A DNA stretch of 64,000 nt from Casuarius casuarius (lineage: Eukaryota > Chordata > Aves > Casuariiformes > Casuariidae). Each line of letters begins with the position of its first letter. The stretch's first letter is position 1. The translations under genes and the position numbers were made by a program. Shown here piece by piece: positions 25,020 to 36,500 of the stretch. The notes under the pieces are model-generated. The model was not told the DNA's origin, made no database searches, and saw nothing but the letters and a program-made list of their open reading frames with translations. The stretch lies in assembly GCA_003342895.1 (NCBI GenBank), contig PTFA01000009.1, positions 8,514,677 to 8,578,676 on the forward strand, given 5' to 3'.

Positions 25020-26880
25020 AGTGAATGCAAAACTGGTTCAGAATGCCTGACATCTGTTCATCTGGGTTTGCCTCAGAGCATCCTATTACATATGTTGTGA
25101 AACGACCCAGAAACTTCAAGGGTGCTGCAGAAAACCTGCTAACACTTTATTGTAGTAAGCACAGAAATGGAAGATTTTTCTCAAAAAAATTTAAAATAAA
25201 ACTCCAAGTGGTCAGACAATACAGAACAAAAAGGGTTTATAAAAAAAACAATCTTCCCCTGCCATTTGTGTCCTTGCAAAGACAGCTCTTTCTTTTAGGT
25301 TTGCTCTTTGTATCAGTCTTCAATGATTTTCTAGGCTACAGAGAACTTTGCACAACCCACAGCTCCTGGGGCACCCCTATGGCTGGGCATTGCGCATGCC
25401 TCCTGCTCACCCCAGGCACCTCTGAGCACTGCTGTGCTGCAGGCTGCCAGCTTACTGAGCTCTCACACCAACACTCTGCCTTCTCAGGCCCGAAGGCTGG
25501 AAGCTTCTCTTCCTTGAGCACACCCACTGATTTTTAAGGAGGCAGCTATCTCCCCTCTTACCACAGTGTCTCCATCCAAGAATCTCCAATTAAAAGCTAA
25601 TCAGTAGAACAGATATTTATCCCGTGGCAAGAGAAGAGAGTTTAACTCAATTAAGAGCTTTCCCTCAAAGCTCCAACTCCAAGGAAATATTTTCTTATTC
25701 AATATAAAATGTCTACTATGATTTCCTCTAAAAGTTTTAATAAAATAGATCCAGGCAGCAAGCTGCTTCAGTGTGTATACAACAGTTGCAAACTGTCTTG
25801 AGGATCACTGCAGATTCAAAGAACAGATGACAATTATCCCAGGCTTGAAAAAGTTCTCCTCTCTAATCTCAACTTTTCAGACCCCATCTTGCTCTGCTAG
25901 TTTCAGTAACATGTGGCAGCACATTATCTGTGTTTGAGAAGAGATCTGCTCAGCAGTTTTTCCTGAGATGGTGAAAGGCAGATTGATTTGCACTGGTACT
26001 TTGGCCAGTCCCTGGCTTCCCATCTGCCTGTCAACAGATTATATGAAGGACACTAACTGCATGGTTGCCAGACTCTTCCGATTTCATTTGTAACATTTAC
26101 CATGTGCCTTCCCCAGTTTGAGCTTGTTTACTGCAGTGTCAGTCCCTGCTAGAAAAGGTGAAGGTTATTTTATAGCTATGCAGACAATTGCCCTCCTGCC
26201 CTTGGTCTATAATGTCCCTTGATTTGCCACACAACTTCCTGAAATACACTTTTCAGGGACTCTTGATGACTTCCCCTGCTGTTAGCACTTGGCCATCTGC
26301 TGCCCTGATGCCACTGTCACAAGGCATGGGTCTTTTAGTGAGATGGAACAAGAAAGTCTTTTTGCATTCAAAATTTCATCCGCTTATGTGCTTCCTAAGC
26401 TGTAGTTTTTCACTCTGGAGCCTTTCCAAAGGTGTGATGCAGAAAATAGTGCCTCCATTTACAGTGAAAATTGCCCAAGTTCCAATGTCACAACCAGCAC
26501 AACAAAAAAGCAGGACAAAAGGCAGGCCTGGCAAGAACATGACATGAATGATCCAAAAACATCCCCATATAAGGTCTATCATAACTAACTTTGTTACAAA
26601 GACCTGTACATAGTGGAAGGTAGCAGTAACAGTAGCAGAAGAGACTGGTGACCAGCACAAGGTGCAACTAGGACCCATGAGACAAAGTCAGTTACTAACC
26701 AAGGAATATGGGAGGTTTCCATGGCTACAAAGAATAACTTGCAGAGCAAAGACACTCCAAAACTGCCTGCAGTCACTGTGGGCAGCCTCATCTCCATCAG
26801 GGAAATGCAGCAGCTGCTCTTTGTACACTGCGCTCACTGTAACTGCCCCATATTTTGGGGACTTACTACAAAGGTAAAAA
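25020..26880. other. noncoding DNA with GC-richer patch and longest open frame
   Basis: A plus-strand open frame of 170 codons at 25,025-25,537 is the longest in the window. It includes a GC-richer patch at about 25,340-25,540. Its translation has no recognised domain, the first half is lysine-rich because the DNA is A-rich, and an antisense 63-codon frame overlaps it. I judge it a chance frame. Frames of 119 codons at 26,188-26,547 and 100 codons on the minus strand at 26,376-26,678 overlap each other, again suggesting chance. The patch could be an old unrecognised repeat. Confidence 0.5.
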
Positions 26881-29800
26881 CACTAAGCATTTAAAATCAT
26901 TCTCAAAAATAGCTCAAAATTATTGCCAAAGTGTATGAACGAAGTATTTTCCGATGTACCATTTTTTCTGCTTTTCGATGTATTGTTTCTTCACTTACCT
27001 GCTGCTCAGCTGCACATTTATCATACCACATTTTCATCTCAGCATTTTATTTCATGACTGAAAGATATATACATCAAATTAAAATTACTGCTGAGTGCAG
27101 ATTACTACTGCCTGGCAAAATACTGTCTCCATGATTTAGATTTGTCCAATAGCTTTGCAAATAAAAGTGCAAAAGGTAACACCTTTCTTTGTAAGCATAC
27201 TCATGTGGAGGACCTTTGGATTTCCTCTGTATCCCCTTGAGTGACATCACTTACAAATTCCATGAAATTTTATAATTAGAATGGCTTTTTCAGGAGTAGT
27301 TAAATATACATTAAAATGTAGATTTCTTCTGCTCCTTGCAGTGAATGCCAGTACATGAACCTGGCAAACCTATGAAAGAGATTTCAGCATATTCCCTATA
27401 CTCCCCATATCACCGCTTGGAGCTCTCAGATATCCTTTCTCATTTTATTCTATTGACTTTTGAAGGAGTTTCATCTCTTCCACACGTATTCTTACAATGG
27501 CAAAAAGGAATGATAGATGGTCTTTCACTTCCTCTTGAAGAGCGTCCAGTTACTGGAATCTATCCCACAGCTAACAAATTAAAGAAAAACATAATATGGC
27601 TATGTGCGAGATGTATGATTTTTGAGAATTTGATTAAACACGAACGTTTAATAAAATGATAGCTAAAATCAAGTGAACAAAACATTTTGCATATAGCAAT
27701 TTGATAATAGGTCTGACAAGATGCTTTTTGCTTCCTTTCCAGCTTTTCTATCATTTTCCATATGGAAGGAGAAGTGCTGGCTAGGTAGTGTTCAGCCTGT
27801 AGTCTTTTTAAACTAGGACAACAAGACATGGGAAGCATGTTTCTCACCAAGTATTTTGAATAGGTGGAAATGCTCTTGAAACAAAAATCATTACAACTCC
27901 ATCACACAGAACAAATTCAGTGATGCTAGACAACTATCAATGAATATCTAACTTCTATACTACTTTCTCCCCATCCAGGAAACAAATGTTTCAAGATCAA
28001 ATAGGGAAGAAAGGAAAAAATTAGGCTTATGAGCTGAATTCATTAGGAATTAGTAACATTTCCAGGGAGCAAGTATTTCTCTATGACTGAACATGAAAAC
28101 CATATGACTCTCCTCCTTCACAAGCACTCAGCAACAGACATGAACAAAACTATTTCCTTTAAAAACAGCATATTAGGTGAGACACTCATTGCTGATGTGA
28201 TGGATTTTGAAGTTTTAACTACTCCTTAACCCATGAAGCAAGGATAAGGAAATCAATTTAAAAGAATTAATGTAGAGCACAACATCAGAGAATGAATATC
28301 TTTCAAATTAATCCTCACAAGTTCTAATACTGATCATCTACTTCCTATCCTTATTTTAAGAGGAAGCCATAAGACAGAATTTTACTATTAAATATTCCTG
28401 ACAATGTTGTAAAAGTACACAGACAGCCCTAGGAAATATCCAAAGTGGCAGAGCACATTTTAATACATGTGACAACTATTGTTAAAAAAAACAAGGAAAC
28501 CTGAGAGTCTGCAGGAGTCCTCAGCCTCTTCAGCATTGGCCTCCTGATGGCTACAGTCACCCTAAACTGTGGTAGAGGTAACAAGGTGCTCTAGAGCACA
28601 CCATGGTTCCTTTAATCTTTCTAGAGAATGCTTTTGGTAAGACCCTGCTGGAGACTATCACTGCTCTAAGTTGTTGCAATCCCTGGATGTAAATCTAAAG
28701 GAGTTTTTTTTAGCTGAAGGATCAAGTCAGATGTTTCTGGCATAAGCCAAAGCAATTGACTGTTCTTACATTAGCTGTCCCCTACAACAACAGTACAATT
28801 TGTGAAAGCTATAAAAGTTTTCTATTTTTTATTGTTCAGTTCCTCACTACAGAATGAGATTTTAGCTTTTGTTACAAAGTCATTACTAGATAAAGGATAT
28901 ACCACCTTCTCTGCTTAAAATAGATAGCATACTAACTGTCATTATTGTGAATGGCAATAATTAGAGTGACAGGCAAGTGGGACTTGCACCTGGAAATTTT
29001 CCCAAACATGTTAGAGATGCTCCATTTCTTACCACAGGGGTGAAAAGCATAATGCAAAGAACATAGCTGTATGCACATGCACTGCCTAAATCTCAATGCT
29101 AAACATCCAATACTCCTCAAAGCACAAGGATTCCTGTGTTTACAATTCCAATACAAGTCAACACCTTTTACAATACCCTTTAAGAGTATCAGACAGCTGA
29201 AGAAAAAAGCTATTTCATACTGGAAAAGATGAATTCTGAGATATATTCCCAAGTTACCTACAGATGTTTGCTGTGTAATATTGGAAATGTAATACTTAGT
29301 GTGCATCATTTCCTAGCCTGTAAAAGGTATACTGCTATTTGTTGACTAAGGCTGTGGTTCTGATGTGGTCATGAATATATTTTAGTTCATTTATAAAACA
29401 TTGAATTATGAAACATTTAATTATGTGATAACCAGAAAAAGCTCAGATGCAAACTCAAACTCTAACATGAATACATATCACCTGAAAAAATCTGGAAATC
29501 TAAAGTGTTGTTCTTATTGAAGACAACTAGGTTCTCACTGATTTCAACCTTTCAAAGACTAAGATCATAGAAAACCTTTCATAGAATTTCAACAGATGTT
29601 TGCTTGCCTTCTCATTCTAGCATCTAGTCAGTCATTTTCAGAGATGAAACAGCTGAATTGAGTATTTACATATTTACTCTCCTTCCCCAAAGTCTGGAAT
29701 GAACTAAAGAAAACTAAAAGCTAGGAATGCAAGAAAACCCCATTGATAAACACATGTTGTGATCTTTCCAGTATACACTGCCTGAGATTATGACCTGAGG

Positions 29801-30540
29801 AAGCATTACTTTTTTTTAAATCATGCTGTTCGCACCATTTGGAAATTTTTTTAGAACAAAAAAGCCTGCTCAAATTTTTAAGAGCAAGGTAGTGTAACAG
29901 TGAGTTCTTGCAGTTAAGTCCATAAATTCATGCATAAACATTTAGCTAATTCCTGGAGGCACATGTAAAGACAGGTTAGTTTGCAGCTGTGAAATGTGAA
30001 CACTAAAATTCAGTATTTCCAGAGATCAAACCCTGAAGCGACTTGTTACACTATGCTATGGTCGGTATACAGCTGTTAAATTCTTTACTAGGTTTGGTGC
30101 AGTTTCATTATAGTTAACTGCAATTTAACACCCTGCAGTGGCAATTTAAATGAAAAATTATACATTTGCTTTAGTTCAAGCTATGAAAGCTATCTATACA
30201 CGCAATACAAAATAAATATCTTTGAATAATGGTTTTTCATTGATATGGCATTTTTCACAAGTATTTAAAAAAGCAGGTTAACTTCAGCAAGCCAGGAGAG
30301 GGGGAGGAGACATGGAAAAATATACTGTACAGTTATTGAACTTGATAGATAAAGTATTGTCCAAGGGCAATTGTATGAACAAAAGATTAAGGAAATGGAA
30401 AACCACAGTAGAAAGACTCAAACAATTATTGATTACTTTAGAGATGAGATTATTTCGGAAAGGAAATCTATAAGAAAACTGATGAACACATACAAAACAA
30501 TGGGTGGCACATAGAGAAGGGATCATGAGCTTTCATCCTC
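26881..30540. other. noncoding DNA, no gene recognised
   Basis: AT-rich unique-looking sequence. A 125-codon minus-strand frame at 28,932-29,309 has no recognisable domain. At 29,567-29,590 two short phrases (atcatagaa and tcatagaattt) recall the CR1 terminal repeat, but they are too short and isolated to call. Confidence 0.65.
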
Positions 30541-30870
30541 CTTATCTCAAACAGAAACAAGGGGCAGGGCCAGACCAACGCCCTGCTGTGCCCTAAGCCC
30601 AGCAGCTACAGCACCAGGCATAGGGTCAAGTAAGAGTAACCACAAAAAGCCTGATGTAAGGCCTGAAGGACACAGCTTGCTTGTTGCATGGCTTCTTCCA
30701 ATTTCTTCAAAACTTGTTCCTTCTGGCAACATCCCTCTGGAGACAGAATATTGACAAGAAGTTGATTCACTATTATGCCCATATACTGACACAGATAAAG
30801 GCAGTGAGAGTGACCATGTTCTATCAGGGACAAAAGAAATAGAGGAACCTTTAAGCATGGCACTGCACAG
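30541..30870. other. GC-richer patch, possible unrecognised repeat
   Basis: The stretch is noticeably richer in GC than both flanks and carries two overlapping minus-strand open frames of 103 and 90 codons in different frames, which argues against either being real. I do not recognise a repeat family. An LTR fragment or an old DNA element are possibilities, but I can see no terminal repeats or target duplication. Confidence 0.3.
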
Positions 30871-31763
30871 AATAACATAAGCAGATAACAGCTAGATAGT
30901 CCCTAGGCTCCCAAGCCTTGCCATGGTGATCATTAACATCCCAGGCACTAAGACTGCTTTTCCTTCCACTGCATCTTTAATTACACTTCTGCTTACATGG
31001 CAATGGCCTGCACTTTGGGGTTTTATCTCCACTGAACCAATACCACAGCCACTGGTGTTAGCTCTAACACCACTACTTTCAAGCTATTTTAAAAAAAACA
31101 GGAAACCATTTCAACACAGGAAACTATTTTGAGTATTTGATTTTGGGAAGAAATATCCTTCAGGTGGCTTGCAAGCCACAGAATGAGAAATCTTGAATAG
31201 TGCACTTGGAAACTTTACCCAGTCTAATTGAAATTACCAACAGCACAGAGGGTTACAAAACAGTATTTCATCTGGTAAGAATTATAATGCAGGATCTAAA
31301 CTATGCAAGCTCTGCTAATTGATCATGTCATAAATGCAGCAAGTATGCTATTGGTAATACTTCTGTTGCATCAAGCTATGTTTATAGTGATCTTGAAGCT
31401 CTTAATCGCTGAAAAGCTAATAGATACCCTAGCAGGTCAACAGAACAGTTCTGCTTTCAGACATTTGTGCCAAAGCTGGTCATTCATTGATATCAACAGC
31501 TAGGAGCACTATTGATCTGAACTGCTTATTTACTAGAAACATGAAATATCTCACCCTCAGTAACAGGTCTTCTTCTAAAAGACAGTAATTTTACAAAATA
31601 TTTATGAGAACTCAGACTGAAGTCAGAGATTGTTAAACTGCTTGTGAGCTTGCCTTTTCCTGTATTTTGTTCTGAGAATTTGATTAAGTACAGTGAGTGG
31701 AATGACAGGAATAAGACATTTCCCTTCACTGGGTAGAGTGAGATTGTTAAGGACAGAAAGGCA
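30871..31763. other. noncoding DNA, nothing recognised
   Basis: AT-rich unique-looking sequence with short open frames only, none with a domain. Confidence 0.7.
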
Positions 31764-31842
31764 CATGATGTTATCTCATCTGACCCCCTGTTAAATGCAA
31801 CCCAGAGAACACTGGTCTGAACCCAAAACATACTTTTGACTA
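31764..31842 (-). mobile_element. possible CR1 LINE 3'-end stub
   Basis: The block gatgttatctcatctgaccc followed by cctgttaaatgcaacccagagaac has the same order as the reverse-oriented CR1 segment 'ggatcatctagtctgacctcctgtataacacaggccatagaac'. The match is gapped, diverged and made from memory. If real, it is a short 3' stub of an old minus-strand copy. A 108-codon minus frame overlaps it but shows no reverse transcriptase motif. Confidence 0.35.
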
Positions 31843-32864
31843 AAACAATCATCTCCTGCCATTCAGGGTGGAAGCTATGCAGAAAAATTCCTCAGCTGCA
31901 CAGAAGCAGAAGAATTAGCCAGAAAAATAAGATATGGTAGCTGCAGGGGCCCTCAGCTCACTGGAGGAGCACTGTTTTTCTAGCAAATCCTAGGATAGAG
32001 ATAAATGAGACCACCTACCTTACCACTGTAGGGTACTGGAGTTGTGACAGAGTATCATCAGGTATCAAGACAAGCATTCAAAGATGCAAATAAAACAGAT
32101 AAGAGCATGACTACCTTTCACTACAAGTCCAAAACAGAGACACACAAGCAATGTCTGTCAAAACATCTAGAGTTCCCACTGAATCAAGTGCTTTTCACAC
32201 CATGTTAGTTGAATGACCATTTCTGATTAAACAAGTTCATCTGAAAACAATGAGGAAAACGCAGCTAAAAATCATTAGTTACTGGCCTAAAGACCTGCAA
32301 ACAAATCTATGGCAAGCATCCAGCTCTGCTTGTATCTGGCAAATACGAAGCATATGAGCACTCTAAAACAGCAACTGAGCAATGACATTGTTATGCTTCT
32401 CTCAAGCATTTTCTTCTATACTATCACTGTAGAATAGTTCCTGAAAAAAGGTAAGGGCAATTTTACATATGAAAATTGCTCCTATACTGAGCTCTGCATG
32501 AATGCCACAATGAATGTTTGCAGAGCCTCACTAATTTCTGTAAGACACTTCTTGCAAAGGGTTGTGGGACAATAATGACCAGAACACATTTTAATGAATT
32601 TTCTTTCATTTCAGTTTCTTTCCAAAAAAGCATTAAGAACTTCAGCAACATAGATCAACAGGTAACAAAGGCTCATTATTTAGAGACTGAAAGTTTGTTT
32701 TGTCTTGAAAGTCTCCCTCTTTCCACTGCACAGAGCAACATTCATTTGACAAACATCCCTCCTCCACAGGCTTGCAGTTGTTAACATGTAGAGGAGAAGA
32801 CTACAGGAAGCCTAAGAGGAGATGGAAGAGCTTCAACAGCATTGCCAAGCTTTTCACATAGCAC
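31843..32864. other. noncoding DNA, nothing recognised
   Basis: AT-rich unique-looking sequence. Two opposite-strand frames of 62 and 88 codons overlap at 32,463-32,784 and look incidental. Confidence 0.7.
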
Positions 32865-32935
32865 CATAGAATCAGTGAAACAGGAAAGTCAGAGGTGAAA
32901 AAATCTAGATACTGACTCCAGTAACAACCTGCCTA
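32865..32935 (-). mobile_element. possible CR1 LINE 3'-end stub
   Basis: CATAGAATCA begins the block, followed by aggaaagtcagaggt, then atctaga and a later aacctgcc. Reverse-oriented CR1 3' ends begin 'catagaatca...ggaagggacctcgagaggtcatctagtcca...ccctgcc', so the landmarks are in order. Divergence is high and the match is from memory. Confidence 0.35.
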
Positions 32936-33499
32936 CTCACATTTTAGGTCTCTACAATACAATACTCAAGAATTAAGCTAGGATGACTCAACCAGCTGCC
33001 TAAGTGCTGCTCTACATAATGCCTTCCCACCTGATGTGGGCAGCAGTTCAAAAAATAAGTAATAATTCTTAATCCACAAATACAAAGAGTTGATGCTGTT
33101 ATTTCAGAAATGCTTACTTCCCATTGCCCAGTGTAAAACATCATAAGTCAGTCATTTTGCCCTCAAGAAACAGACTTAAAATCAGAATTTGTCACAGAAA
33201 ATTTGGAACAGCTAGAAGAAAAACTACATGGAAAAAATTGTAAATGATCTTAAGAGCCCCTGGAAAAGTACTGGAAGACACTCTTGTCCGCACAAAAGAA
33301 AATTCTCATCAGGTGCAAGTTTACTTCTGAAAAAGTCAAGCCAAAAGCTTATCAGATTGGCAACAGATTACTTCACTTACAGCCATGTAAGTAATTTAGT
33401 GACAGTGCTGAAATAAGATAAGACTGGGAGTAATTAGATACTTATTTAACAGACAAAACAGCAGAATACTGCACAGAACACACTCTACACCATCTGCTA

Positions 33500-33535
33500 C
33501 AGGCCCTTTAAAGGTCATCTGGATCACCTGAAGTG
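33500..33535 (-). mobile_element. possible CR1 LINE core scrap
   Basis: CCTTTAAAGGTCATCT at 33,505-33,520 is the same 16-base phrase found in many reverse-oriented CR1 3' ends ('gacctttaaaggtcatctagtcca'). The flanks do not extend the match convincingly on the left. It may be a scrap or chance. Confidence 0.3.
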
Positions 33536-36500
33536 CACTTGTGCCTGGTAAGCTTAATTAAGAGCTCAGTGTAGTTCCACAAAGAAACAAATTACTAATC
33601 CTCTAGTCAAAAATAGGCAATACATATGTACCTAGCTTAGTACTTTCTAAAGCGACTCTTGACTGGAGGATTTCACAATTGTACAAAAGCTTCTGCTCAC
33701 TAGAATATGCTAACGTATTTCATCTGTATTCAGATATTCTGAAAAATAATCAGCAACATACAAGATCTCAGTTTTTGTTAAAGAAAGATATCTAGAAGTA
33801 TTGATTGCTTATTTCTAATAGCATTTCCTTGAATCTTATAAAATCTGGATTTACTGACATTATGCCAAAAAAGCACATTCTAACTACTTTTTCAGTCTTA
33901 GCACACTTAAATTTATCCTGTCCCTGACCTCCAGCCACTCCCACTGCCTTTCCACACCAAGAAGAGAGTGCATACTATTAAACTAAACCAGCAGAACAAC
34001 TCTACCACAAAGCTGTCAAGATGGAAGGAGGAGGGTAAGTAGGTATATACTCTGGGGAAGCAGGCTATGTACCAGCTTTGGAAAGTAGAGTCAAATCCTT
34101 AGTCAAAACAGACAAGTGAACCATTTTTATTTGGCCAAACTTGGAAAAAAGTCTGTTCACCCAGGTGTAATGCAGCTACTCTTCGAGAAGACAGGAGAGG
34201 GCCAGACTTTTTGGTTGTGGACTAAACCATCTGCATCTGTGAAACCCTACTGCAGCAAACTTGGACCTCAGCACTTCTGAAGTCCAAGCATCATCAATAT
34301 ACCTCAAAGGATATATTGTCCCATGATGCACAGGGAAAAAAGCATGAATCTGCTCAGTGAAGCCAATGGCACAGCTCCCATCGGTGTCAGTGATAAAAGG
34401 TAGCTGGCAGTTGGAAAATACTGATGTTCAGGTAATTATACTTTAATCCCACTAACAGAGGTATATTCTAACATTACCAATATTTGATACTCTTTTTTCC
34501 TCTCTTTTCCCATTCATCTTTCCACTGACATTGCCAAGTAAATGTAATTTTATGTTCTATTAGTTCCAGGGCAGCTTTTAGTTCCTTCTCTGCAATAGAA
34601 ATGATGAAGGCATTTGCCAAACTTCTCAGTCAATGTGGAGCTCAGGCCTTCATACACTGAAATATGAACGCATGGCACACACACTGTGTTATGATCACTT
34701 CAATCACTATCAAAAGCAAAAAAATCAAGTTAAAATATGATTTATTCTCCAAAACAGCCCCATTTCTGTAAATGGTGTTCAAGAGACCATTTGCCTAAAA
34801 TGAACATCTGGAATCAAGAATATACATGCTGTGTGCAGCAGGACAGAGTAACACATCTAGAAAAATCCACACCCCTCTCAAACTGGAAGAAACACTTGAA
34901 TACTCTGGAATCACTCTTATCCTTTGTTTAGTCAAAAAGCATTTTGATTTTTCTCATGATGCAACATCAGAATTATTGAAGCACCTTTTAATGTAAAACT
35001 TTTAAGAATCTTCTTTGAAGTTATGGCATATTAAATGATGGAAGTTTTTCAAAGTTACAGTAAGGTAATATTAAAATATAAGCCATTACACACTTAAAGG
35101 GGAAGGGTTCAGTGTGGTATTAAGTAGAGAGATATCCTTAATCAATTTAAGTCTAACATCTAACACTATTACTTAGATCTTTGTTGGCTTAAAAATATAG
35201 AAGAAATTACATTTGGGATTTAGCCTGATATAGCTCAAGAATTGTCAAAATGACAGGAAGAGTTGCTGCTAAATCAAGAGCAATTTTACAGTTTAAGTGT
35301 GTTATATCTGAAAACAGCAGCCAACTCTAAGAGGGCAAAAAAGCTTTTCTTAATGCAAAGTAGACAAATGCAGAAACTGACTGCAACAACTGTAATGTCA
35401 GTGTCTATAATTAACAAGTCTAAACTACCTGATACATATCTTAGTATGTCATGCCACTTCGAAAATTGTCTTCTAAGAACCTCTCTAATCATGATGTCAT
35501 TACCAATTTGTTTATTGCAGAGCATTCTTCAGGAGAAATGAACCTTTACTTATGGAGCAGTAACACCTGCATGCTACATCAGCAAAGACATCAGCCTCAG
35601 TACCCAGATGTGTGGCTTGAGCACAGCAACGGAGTCATTTGGGTCCCTTATTCCTCATTAAACTTTACTTCATGGAATCATTTCAAGACAGCAATTTGCC
35701 ATTGTGTCTGAAGTCAACAGATTGGACTTTAATGACTCCATCCAGGAGGCACTAAAGAATTCTGAAATATTGTAGCAAAGTTGGGGTTTTATTCTGTACC
35801 TAGTTCCTATTTTCCTCTTTCTACCTTCAATTCTGTAACTTGATAAGTGTTACCTCCTCACACAGTAATTGGCACTTTATCAAAGTGGGGAGAACGGAAT
35901 CAGAACCATTTCCTTTCACTGTATTTAGAAAGATGGTTCTTTTCAAAAGTATCTCTCTGGTTTGGCCCAGGTTTTAAGCCACCTCCAACTGCTTTGACTA
36001 TGAGGTTTTACAGCTACAAAAATGAGGCTATCACATGCATTCTGTATGCCAACTTCTAGTATAGACCAAAAATAAGCGTATTTTATTCTCTGCTGCACTG
36101 TAATTCTTAAGTGCTCTCTCTCCAGAAGCATTTCCCACAGAGATATTAATAGCCAGAAGTTAATAAAGCTATTTCTCACACACATCTATATTAGTGGGTT
36201 TTGAGACACTTGAGTGCTTTCATACACCTGCTTGCTGCAGACTACACTACTGCTTAATGTTTTGTATGACTATTTTATTAATAGAAATATTCAGACTAAA
36301 ACTCAGATTTCTGCTTCCTACAATTCAGGACAGACTAAGTGTTGGAGAAATGCACACCTCAGTTTAAGTTCGACAGATATCTCTCTATAGAAGTCGATTT
36401 TATACTATGTTGTTCTACAAGATGCAGAAAAGCATTGGTTATTGTGACTCATGCTTTTTTTTTTTTAATAAAGAAAGCAAGCTGCAAATACAGAGCAAAC

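Noticed and set aside
25025..25537. 170-codon plus-strand open frame, longest in the window
   Set aside because: No domain or motif is recognised. Its first half is A-rich low-complexity coding and its second half sits in a GC-richer patch with an antisense frame. There is no plausible promoter or exon structure.
26188..26678. Overlapping plus (119) and minus (100) codon frames
   Set aside because: Open frames on both strands of the same DNA point to composition, not coding. Neither shows a family signature.
28932..29309. 125-codon minus-strand open frame
   Set aside because: No recognisable domain, and the length is within chance for 64 kb read in six frames.
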